From an uncultured Bacteroidota bacterium (GTDB lineage: Bacteria; Bacteroidota; Bacteroidia; Chitinophagales; Chitinophagaceae): a stretch of 5,115 nucleotides of DNA. The notes beneath the pieces are model-generated. The model saw nothing but the letters and a program-made list of their open reading frames with translations. It was not told the DNA's origin and ran no database searches. The DNA lies in assembly GCA_903913355.1 (NCBI GenBank), contig CAIWKU010000554.1, positions 1-5,115 on the forward strand, given 5' to 3'. The position numbers and the translations under genes are program-made. Within the stretch, counting starts at the first letter, position 1, and the number at the start of each line of letters is the position of its first letter. Below are positions 1 to 5,115 of the stretch, one piece after another.

Positions 1-30
1 ATTTCTATTTTAAATTTACAAAACAATTGA

Positions 31-64
31 TTTGCAACACAAATCCCTTATCCGCTTATTTTCG
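31..64 (+). promoter_or_regulatory. Weak candidate promoter for the lipoprotein gene
   Basis: A TTTG at 31-34 is followed after 22 bases by TATTTTCG at 57-64. Bacteroidota sigma-A promoters have TTTG near -33 and TAnnTTTG near -7, so the second box has one mismatch (C for T) and the spacing is at the long end. It would give a leader of roughly 65-70 bases before the ATG at 138. The surrounding 1-137 region is A+T-rich and shows no other gene. Such short motifs arise easily by chance in this composition. Confidence 0.25.
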
Positions 65-137
65 TTCCCTGATTTCCCTATTTTACCAATTAAACCCTAA
101 GTTGATTTATAGGTCTCTACCATACATTTTTACATTT

Positions 138-1391
138 ATGCCAATATCCAAAATTCTTTTTGCCTGTTTGGGCATCTTAATAACAGTTTCTGCCTGTAAC
201 AAGAAAAATGATCCGGTTACCACTAACCCCGTTACCCCAACTACCCCCGCTTCCGGTGATAGTGCCACGCTAACGGTTATTAACGGCTATGGGAGCGGGA
301 AATACAAAGTGGGTGATACCGTGCATATCTGGTCGGCTGCCATACCTGCTAATTCAGTATTTGATACCTGGTCGGGTTATAGCAATCTGTTGGCCAATAA
401 TGGCGAATGGCATAATACATTGGTAATGCCCGCACAAAATATAACCCTCACTGCCAGCACCAAAGCAGTGGCCGCTTATACCCTGGTATATGAAAAAATA
501 AAGGGCAAGAATAACCTGAAAAATGTTTACTATTATTTTCCATCGGGTCATAAGGGTATTGTTTACTTATTGCATGGCACTTCCGGAAGTGCCCAAAACC
601 TGGTAAACAATTTTGAGTGGATACAGATGATCAATGAACTGGTAGCCGATAATTTTGCCATCATTGTTACAGAAGCAGAAGAAGTTACATTGAATACAGA
701 TATCAATGGTGATGGAAAAATCAGGTGGAACCCCACGCCCATAGATACCGTTGCCAATGTTGATTATGCCAATATCAAAGCCATCACAGATACATTTTAT
801 AACAGGGGTTATAGTACCCGTTCCATACCCAGGTATTCAGTAGGCATGAGTGATGGAGGGGCTTTTTCCGCAGATCTTTCCTATATGTATTCTTTTAAAA
901 CAGGCATTTCGTATTGTGCCCCTTCCGGAACTTTTATTGCCACCACAGCTACTACTCCTTTTCAATACTGTATGGCCAAATATGATGATAACCCAAATGT
1001 AGGTGCACAGGGTAATGCAGATGCTTTGAGTAATTCGCAGAGTTTTAGCAGCAGGGGTATTTGCAGCAAATACTTTATTCATGATCACTCGCCTGTTTAT
1101 CCGGAACGGTTTGCTAGAAGATCGGATATTTCTATTACGGTTTCTACCAACCTGGTGAATGAGCTTAGAAAAAATAACTGGCTGGATAGTAAAAATTATT
1201 TTGTGAACACTTCCGGTTTTGTGAGTGCTGATGTACAGGCCAAGCCCGCTAATTATCCTGTGTTCCTGAGTCTTAACTTAACACAGCAGGTAGATGTGCT
1301 TAACCAGATTGATGTGATGTATGCTGCGCATCAGTTTTATAGTGATTTTAACAGGACAACGATAAAATTTTTGGATACACAGTGTCAGTAG
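138..1391 (+). CDS. Predicted lipoprotein with InlB-like repeat domain and alpha/beta-hydrolase (esterase-like) domain
   Basis: This is a 417-residue predicted lipoprotein. The frame stays open back to a TTG at 27, but the ATG at 138 is preferred because it directly begins a lipoprotein signal peptide: one Lys, a hydrophobic stretch, and lipobox VSAC with Cys20. A Thr/Pro/Asn-rich linker follows (about 23-38), then a domain at about 43-107 (TLTVINGYGSGKYKVGDTV ... WSGYS ... MPAQNITLTA) typical of divergent InlB B-repeat domains, which are usually wall- or surface-associated. Residues 113-417 resemble an alpha/beta hydrolase of the PHB-depolymerase/feruloyl-esterase type: HG at 146-147 suits the oxyanion strand, GMSDG at 236-240 is a nucleophile elbow with Ser238, and His398 (AAHQF) is the likely catalytic His. 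A DINGDGKI stretch at 188-195 resembles a calcium-binding EF-hand/dockerin loop. The usual acid position (HDHSPVYP, 315-322) has Ser where Asp is expected, with Asp316 nearby. It faces uxuA and ends at a shared terminator. The substrate is unknown; a carbohydrate ester is possible from context only. Confidence 0.85.
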   Translation: MPISKILFACLGILITVSACNKKNDPVTTNPVTPTTPASGDSATLTVINGYGSGKYKVGDTVHIWSAAIPANSVFDTWSGYSNLLANNGEWHNTLVMPAQNITLTASTKAVAAYTLVYEKIKGKNNLKNVYYYFPSGHKGIVYLLHGTSGSAQNLVNNFEWIQMINELVADNFAIIVTEAEEVTLNTDINGDGKIRWNPTPIDTVANVDYANIKAITDTFYNRGYSTRSIPRYSVGMSDGGAFSADLSYMYSFKTGISYCAPSGTFIATTATTPFQYCMAKYDDNPNVGAQGNADALSNSQSFSSRGICSKYFIHDHSPVYPERFARRSDISITVSTNLVNELRKNNWLDSKNYFVNTSGFVSADVQAKPANYPVFLSLNLTQQVDVLNQIDVMYAAHQFYSDFNRTTIKFLDTQCQ

Positions 1392-1422
1392 CCACCAAAT
1401 AATTCCATACAATTATTCATCA

Positions 1423-1456
1423 AATAAAAAAGACCTTTCGAAAGGTCTTTTTTATT
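1423..1456. terminator. Bidirectional intrinsic terminator between convergent genes
   Basis: A perfect 34-bp inverted repeat is centred between 1439 and 1440. Its core is AGACCTTTCGAAAGGTCT, flanked by an A-run on the left (1426-1431) and a T-run on the right (1448-1453). Read on either strand it forms a G+C-containing stem followed by six or more U residues, the signature of a Rho-independent terminator. It lies 32 bases past the lipoprotein stop and 7 bases past the uxuA stop, so it can end transcription from both sides. Confidence 0.93.
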
Positions 1457-1462
1457 GTCGAC

Positions 1463-2620
1463 TTATAAACTTCTTTCAATCCCCAGTTCCAGCCCCCTCA
1501 ATTCGGCCAACCCGCGCAAACGCCCGATAGCACTGTATCCTGGATTGGTGACCTTCTTAAGATCATCCAACATTTGGTGCCCATGATCCGGACGCATGGG
1601 TATGGATATACCACGACGTTTCTGTACCTGCACAATTTCTTTTACCACCGCATACATATCTACATCGCCATCCAAATGATCTGCTTCATAGAAATTTCCT
1701 TCGTCATCTCTCTTTGTACTTCGGAGGTGAAGAAAATGGATATAGTCGCCCAGACGTTTTACCATGCCGGGCAAATCGTTATCCGGTCTTACACCAAATG
1801 AGCCGGTACAGAAACAAAATCCATTGGCGGCTGAGGGAATCGCTTTCCTGAGATCATTGGCATCTTCTTCAGTGCTCATGATACGGGGCAATCCTAATAC
1901 AGAATAGGGTGGATCATCCGGATGTATGGCCATTACTAAGCCAAGGGATTCAGCTACGGGAACTACTTGCTCCAAAAAATAAAAAAGATGTTCTTTCAGT
2001 TTTGCCCGATCAATTCCTTCATATTTTTTTAGCGCTGAAAAGATCTGTTCATTGGTAAATTGTTCCCGACTACCGGGTAGCCCCATCAGCATATTCTTAC
2101 ATAGTAAATCTTTCTCTTCCTGCGTCATGCCCGCCAGTTTCTTTTTCCCTCTTTCCATCTCCTCAGCTGTATAATCCTTTTCTGCTCCGGGACGTTTCAA
2201 CAGGAACATATCAAAAGCAATAAAAGCGGCTTTTTCAAAATAGAGGGCACGACTTCTGTCGGGCATTTCATAAGAAATATCGGTACGTACCCAATCGAGA
2301 ATGGGCATGAAATTATAGGTAACCACTTTCAATCCGCAAGCCGCTACATTATGCAGGCTGATTTTGTATTTATCAATCCATTCCTGAAAATTACCGTACT
2401 GTCGTTTGATGTCTTCATGAACAGGAAGACTTTCAATCACCGTCCATCGCATCCCGGCTGCTTCTATCAATGCTTTTCTTTCATTGATGGCATCGATCGT
2501 CCATATTTCTCCTACGGGAATCTGGTGCAGGGCAGATACCACGCCTGTGCAACCTGCCTGACGAATATCCCAGAGATCTACAGGATCATCAGGACCGTAC
2601 CATCGCATTGTATGTTCCAT
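1463..2620 (-). CDS. uxuA: Mannonate dehydratase
   Basis: UxuA dehydrates D-mannonate to 2-keto-3-deoxy-D-gluconate plus water, the third step of D-glucuronate degradation, in the cytoplasm with Fe2+ or Mn2+. The product is 385 residues, against 394 in E. coli, and is collinear with it from MEHTMRWYGPDDPV near the start to NPGYSAIGRLRGLAE near the end. Metal ligands known for the family are all present: His233 (AIHPDDPP), Cys271 (CTGSFGVR), His298 (FLHLRST) and Asp345 (RPDHGHQ). His346 and Tyr362, at positions implicated in catalysis, are also kept. The frame extends upstream through an ATG at 2638 and a TTG at 2641; the ATG at 2620 is chosen because it aligns with the family N-terminus. No Shine-Dalgarno sequence precedes either start, only an A+T-rich run. 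The gene lies 132 bases downstream of the symporter and probably has its own promoter in that gap. No frameshift or missing key residue is seen. Confidence 0.97.
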   Translation of the reverse strand: MEHTMRWYGPDDPVDLWDIRQAGCTGVVSALHQIPVGEIWTIDAINERKALIEAAGMRWTVIESLPVHEDIKRQYGNFQEWIDKYKISLHNVAACGLKVVTYNFMPILDWVRTDISYEMPDRSRALYFEKAAFIAFDMFLLKRPGAEKDYTAEEMERGKKKLAGMTQEEKDLLCKNMLMGLPGSREQFTNEQIFSALKKYEGIDRAKLKEHLFYFLEQVVPVAESLGLVMAIHPDDPPYSVLGLPRIMSTEEDANDLRKAIPSAANGFCFCTGSFGVRPDNDLPGMVKRLGDYIHFLHLRSTKRDDEGNFYEADHLDGDVDMYAVVKEIVQVQKRRGISIPMRPDHGHQMLDDLKKVTNPGYSAIGRLRGLAELRGLELGIERSL

Positions 2621-2640
2621 AATATATATTTTACCCATCA

Positions 2641-2664
2641 AACCCCATTCTAAAAAATGGGGTT
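2641..2664 (-). promoter_or_regulatory. Hairpin in the uxuA leader
   Basis: Nine-base perfect arms, AACCCCATT (2641-2649) and AATGGGGTT (2656-2664), enclose a six-base loop. In minus-strand RNA the stem ends 20 bases before the uxuA ATG at 2620 and would sit near the 5' end of a transcript from the promoter proposed at 2677-2684. The four G-C pairs make it stable. It may protect the 5' end or affect translation. Only three U residues follow it, so it is a poor terminator for the upstream symporter gene. The inverted repeat is directly visible; its role is inference. Confidence 0.5.
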
Positions 2665-2676
2665 GGGAATGGGATT

Positions 2677-2684
2677 CAAACCTA
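2677..2684 (-). promoter_or_regulatory. Candidate Bacteroidota -7 box for uxuA
   Basis: The minus strand reads TAGGTTTG, an exact match to the Bacteroidota -7 consensus TAnnTTTG, 56 bases upstream of the uxuA ATG. Transcription would start around 2670, giving a leader of about 50 bases that contains the hairpin at 2641-2664. The -33 element is poor: at the expected spacing only AGTG (2704-2707) is present against TTTG, which would fit a promoter needing an activator. uxuA could alternatively be read through from the symporter gene. Confidence 0.45.
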
Positions 2685-2702
2685 AAATGATAACATCATT
2701 TT
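2684..2702. promoter_or_regulatory. 19-bp palindrome, possible operator for uxuA
   Basis: AAAATGAT (2684-2691) and ATCATTTT (2695-2702) are perfect inverted repeats around a three-base centre. The palindrome shares its first base with the proposed -7 box and fills the spacer toward the -33 position, a common site for a dimeric repressor. It does not match the E. coli UxuR/ExuR operator that I remember. It could instead be a weak A+T-rich hairpin ending symporter transcription, since minus-strand RNA from it ends in four U residues. The role is inference. Confidence 0.4.
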
Positions 2703-2752
2703 TCACTGATTCTAATTGGAAAAATCTGCGAAATCGATGTAGCTATTGATGT

Positions 2753-4426
2753 TTACCAGAAAATGGTATACAAAGCTGTCAGAATGCCGCCTACAATCAA
2801 TACACCCACTGTAAATGCGGGACTGAGTTTGAACATGCTTCTGTCTATTTCCAACCCCTTTCCTTTCACACCCATTTTATTTCCTATGGTACTAATCAGC
2901 CACATACCTACAATACAAATCACAAATACAAAACCCATTCTATCAAGGAAAGGGATTTCATAAATGCCTTTATCAGTTTTCGCGGCAAAACCATAAGGTT
3001 CCAGGAAAGCCAGGTTCATAAAGGCCGGAAGAAATTTAAAGAAGATGGAGAAGACAAAACCACCAACGGTTGCAAATAATGCAGCAGAGGAAGTGGTTTT
3101 TTTCCAGAAGAACCCGAGTATGAACATGGCAAAAATACCAGGCGATACAAAGCCTGTATATTCCTGTATAAATTCAAAACCCCCTTTTTTATCAATGCCC
3201 ATAAAAGGAGCAATCACTACACCAATGATCAATGCCAATACCACGGTAATTTTCCCGATCCATACCATCTTCTTTTCATCTGCCTCGGGGTTGATTTTTT
3301 TCTTATAAATATCCAAAGTAAAAATCGTAGAAATACTATTGGCTTTACCGGCAAGCGATGCTACTACCGCAGCAGTTAAAGCAGCAAAAGCCAATCCTTT
3401 TAATCCGGGTCCTAACAGATTCAGCATAACCGGATACGCATTATCCTGAACGATCTCGCCATTCACCATCATTTGCTCATGAAAACCCCCATTCTGGTAA
3501 AGCACATAGGCTGCTATGCCCGGAATAACCACAATTACCGGCATCAGCAATTTGAGGAAAGCGGCAAACAGGATTCCGCTTCTGGCGGTTTTTAAATCAG
3601 CCCCCAGGGCACGTTGTGTGATATATTGATTACATCCCCAATAATTCAGGTTTACGATCCACATACCACCAAGTAAAACAGTTAATCCCGGCAGACTGAT
3701 AAAATTCGGGTTATCTTTTTTCAGGATCATGTGAAAATGATCATTGGCCTTATCGGTCAGCAATTTCAGTCCGTTTAACACGCCCGTAGTACCAAATTTC
3801 TCCGATACCAGGGTAAGCGCCAGATAGGTAGTGGCCAATCCACCAACGATCAGAAAGAATACCTGGATGACATCTGTATATCCGATTACTTTCATTCCCC
3901 CGAGTGTGATAATAACGGCAAAACCCGCAAGGAAAATCATACACAGGTATAGCGGCAACCCTGAAATGGCATGAATTGCCAGGGCACCCAGGTACAAAAT
4001 AGAGGTCAGGTTTACCACCACATATAATAAAAGCCAGAAAATGGCCATGATCATCGCTACTGTACTATTATACCGCTGGTTCAGAAACTGCGGCATGGTA
4101 TAGATCTTGTTTTTAAGATAAACCGGTATAAAAAATATGGCTACGATCATTAGCGTAGCGGCGGCCATCCACTCGTAAGTAGAAATGGCGAGACCCATTT
4201 TAAATCCGTTACCACTCATGCCAATCATCTGTTCTGCCGAAATATTAGAAGCAATCAGTGAAGCACCGATGGCCCACCAGGTAAGCGATCCTTCAGCAAG
4301 AAAATAATCATGCGAAGCTGTGGTACTTGCTTTTTTCTTGCGCCTGTAAACCCAATAACCATAACTGGCTACTATCACAAAATAAACAAGGAATACAATG
4401 TAATCAGCTGTTTGCAATGATTTCAT
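2753..4426 (-). CDS. Sodium/sugar symporter of the SSS (SGLT-like) family, probably for L-arabinose
   Basis: This 557-residue inner-membrane protein of the solute:sodium symporter family takes up a sugar using the Na+ gradient. It is unusually close to Vibrio parahaemolyticus vSGLT (about 543 residues, D-galactose), recalled from memory: shared blocks are SNISAEQMIGMSG (60-72), YEWMAA (84-89), NLTSILYLG (139-147), YTDVIQVFFL (183-192), AAFLKLLMP (288-296) and FIQEYTGFVSPG (419-430). Counterparts of the galactose contacts Asn64, Gln69, Glu88, Asn260, Lys294 and Gln428 are Asn61, Gln66, Glu85, Asn259, Lys292 and Gln421, and the Tyr263 gate is Tyr262. Ser91 is replaced by Ala88. At the Na+ site Ala62, Ile65, Ala361 and Ser365 are kept as Ala59, Ile62, Ala353 and Ser357, but Ser364 becomes Ala356. 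About 14 membrane helices are expected, the last ending at the C-terminus (537-557). The start is the ATG at 4426; no Shine-Dalgarno is seen. It lies 71 bases downstream of araA on the same strand, which suggests an arabinose operon. A hexuronate is less likely, because the neutral-sugar contacts are kept. Confidence 0.93.
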   Translation of the reverse strand: MKSLQTADYIVFLVYFVIVASYGYWVYRRKKKASTTASHDYFLAEGSLTWWAIGASLIASNISAEQMIGMSGNGFKMGLAISTYEWMAAATLMIVAIFFIPVYLKNKIYTMPQFLNQRYNSTVAMIMAIFWLLLYVVVNLTSILYLGALAIHAISGLPLYLCMIFLAGFAVIITLGGMKVIGYTDVIQVFFLIVGGLATTYLALTLVSEKFGTTGVLNGLKLLTDKANDHFHMILKKDNPNFISLPGLTVLLGGMWIVNLNYWGCNQYITQRALGADLKTARSGILFAAFLKLLMPVIVVIPGIAAYVLYQNGGFHEQMMVNGEIVQDNAYPVMLNLLGPGLKGLAFAALTAAVVASLAGKANSISTIFTLDIYKKKINPEADEKKMVWIGKITVVLALIIGVVIAPFMGIDKKGGFEFIQEYTGFVSPGIFAMFILGFFWKKTTSSAALFATVGGFVFSIFFKFLPAFMNLAFLEPYGFAAKTDKGIYEIPFLDRMGFVFVICIVGMWLISTIGNKMGVKGKGLEIDRSMFKLSPAFTVGVLIVGGILTALYTIFW

Positions 4427-4458
4427 AAGGGCGTTCGTTTAGGGGTATTGATGAATGG

Positions 4459-4481
4459 TGATTATTTTTAAAATGATTATT
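4459..4481. repeat. Short direct repeat between araA and the symporter gene
   Basis: TGATTATT occurs at 4459-4466 and again at 4474-4481, 15 bases apart from start to start, in an A+T-rich gap. Spaced direct repeats can be regulator sites, but an eight-base repeat in such biased sequence may be chance. No TAnnTTTG promoter box is seen in this gap, which favours co-transcription of the symporter gene with araA. Confidence 0.25.
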
Positions 4482-4482
4482 G

Positions 4483-4497
4483 AATAAGACGCTTATT
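4483..4497 (-). other. Small hairpin directly after the araA stop codon
   Basis: AATAAG (4483-4488) and CTTATT (4492-4497) are inverted repeats around a three-base loop, starting immediately after the araA stop on the minus strand. The stem has only one G-C pair and no U-run follows, so it is unlikely to end transcription. It may be an intercistronic processing or stability element, or chance. Confidence 0.25.
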
Positions 4498-5115
4498 TTA
4501 TTTCTGGTAATACATATCGTTCCATCTCAATTGATTCTTGAATTCATGGATCCTTGTGTCTTTATCTATCAAGACAAGTTCTATCCCTGCCATTTCTGCA
4601 AAATCAGTCAGGTGTTCCGTGGTCAGGTTCTGACTATAACAGGTATGGTGCGCCCCGCCCGCCAATATCCAGGCGGCACAACCGGTATGCATATTGGGAT
4701 AAGGTTTCCAAAGCACCCTGGCCACGGGTAGTTTAGGCATGCTCTGCATTGGGGCAACAGCAATTACTTCATTGACCAATAACCGAAAACGATTACCCAT
4801 ATCAATCATAGAAGCATTCAAAGCCGGACCAGGTGCTGAATTAAATACCAATCTTACCGGGTCTGCCTTACCGCCTATGCCCAATGGATGAATCTCACAA
4901 CTGGGTTTTGCATCGGCTATGCTTTCACAGATTTCCAGCATATGGCTTCCTAATACCATCCGGTTATCCGGATTAAAATGATAGGTATAATCTTCCATGA
5001 AACTATTTCCGCCTTTCATACCACTGCCCATCACTTTCATGGCCCTTACCAAGGCTGCAGTTTTCCAATCGCCCTCTCCCGCAAACCCATATCCTTTTTT
5101 CATTAATCGCTGTGC
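4498..5115 (-). CDS. araA: L-arabinose isomerase, C-terminal part (gene runs off the window end)
   Basis: AraA interconverts L-arabinose and L-ribulose in the cytoplasm, the first step of bacterial arabinose use, with Mn2+. The visible 205 residues are about 40% of the usual 490-500; the frame stays open through 5115 without a start. An internal Met lies at 5103, but the upstream codons (AQRL) continue the family match to E. coli AraA (AQR...GYGFGGEGDWKTA), so 5103 is not the real start. The four E. coli metal and active-site residues have counterparts, numbered from the first visible residue: Glu14 (AGEGDWK), Glu41 (SFMEDYTYHF), His58 (GSHMLE) and the His pair 156-157 (GGAHHT). The spacing Glu14-Glu41-His58 equals that of Glu306-Glu333-His350. 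The protein ends with the family signature LRWNDMYYQK. It is followed by the symporter gene after 71 bases, probably in one transcript. The upstream promoter and any araB or araD partners lie outside the window. Confidence 0.97.
   Translation of the reverse strand, partial: AQRLMKKGYGFAGEGDWKTAALVRAMKVMGSGMKGGNSFMEDYTYHFNPDNRMVLGSHMLEICESIADAKPSCEIHPLGIGGKADPVRLVFNSAPGPALNASMIDMGNRFRLLVNEVIAVAPMQSMPKLPVARVLWKPYPNMHTGCAAWILAGGAHHTCYSQNLTTEHLTDFAEMAGIELVLIDKDTRIHEFKNQLRWNDMYYQK

Noticed and set aside
27..137. Upstream TTG start adding 37 residues to the lipoprotein
   Set aside because: The added residues would bury the signal peptide and lipobox inside the protein. The ATG at 138 gives a well-formed lipoprotein N-terminus.
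247..1217. CTTCCGG recurring several times in the lipoprotein gene as a possible DNA motif
   Set aside because: Most copies fall where Ser-Gly is encoded by TCC GGN, so codon use explains the recurrence, and the spacing is irregular.
1574..1801. Plus-strand open frame within uxuA
   Set aside because: It lies wholly opposite the strongly conserved uxuA coding sequence, and its product resembles no protein I recognise.
2621..2641. Longer uxuA N-terminus from the ATG at 2638 or TTG at 2641
   Set aside because: The UxuA family begins at the MExTxRWYGP motif, which matches the ATG at 2620. The extra six or seven residues have no counterpart in E. coli UxuA.
2703..2752. Possible intrinsic terminator right after the symporter stop
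   Set aside because: No G+C-rich stem followed by a U-run is seen on the minus strand in this stretch.
4480..4736. Two overlapping plus-strand open frames opposite araA
   Set aside because: They are antisense to conserved AraA coding sequence and show no domain or recognisable start context.
4498..5103. Complete short gene starting at the Met at 5103
   Set aside because: The frame continues upstream to the window end with residues that match AraA, so this is the tail of a longer gene.

Overview
The window looks like part of a Bacteroidota genome, most plausibly Chitinophagaceae or a relative. This rests on moderate-to-low G+C, start codons without Shine-Dalgarno sequences, a lipoprotein carrying a Bacteroidota-style InlB-like repeat domain, and a Bacteroidota-type -7 promoter box (TAnnTTTG). 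The taxonomic call is inference, since no rRNA or other marker gene is present.

Layout: (1) 1-137 is an A+T-rich leader with a weak candidate promoter. (2) 138-1391 (+) encodes a predicted lipoprotein: lipobox, Thr/Pro linker, InlB-like repeat domain, then an alpha/beta-hydrolase (esterase-like) domain. (3) 1392-1462 is a convergent gap holding a near-ideal bidirectional terminator. (4) 1463-2620 (-) is mannonate dehydratase, uxuA. (5) 2621-2752 is a regulatory-looking gap with a -7 box, a 19-bp palindrome touching it, and a strong hairpin just upstream of uxuA. (6) 2753-4426 (-) is a sodium/sugar symporter very similar to the Vibrio galactose transporter vSGLT. (7) 4427-4497 is a short gap with small repeats. 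(8) 4498 to the window end (-) is the C-terminal part of L-arabinose isomerase, araA, whose 5' part lies outside the window.

The three minus-strand genes read in the order araA, symporter, uxuA. AraA converts L-arabinose to L-ribulose. The symporter probably imports the sugar with Na+, and its closeness to araA makes L-arabinose the best substrate guess. UxuA dehydrates D-mannonate to 2-keto-3-deoxygluconate in D-glucuronate breakdown. Arabinose and glucuronate are the side groups of glucuronoarabinoxylan and also occur in pectic and gum polysaccharides, so the locus fits use of plant side-chain sugars. The facing esterase-like lipoprotein could act on esterified carbohydrate, but nothing in its sequence fixes its substrate.

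No RNA genes, mobile elements, CRISPR arrays or obvious new multi-gene system are visible. The most useful leads are the apparent promoter/operator and leader hairpin of uxuA, the substrate and ion-site substitutions of the symporter, and the unusual domain make-up and missing canonical acid residue of the lipoprotein.
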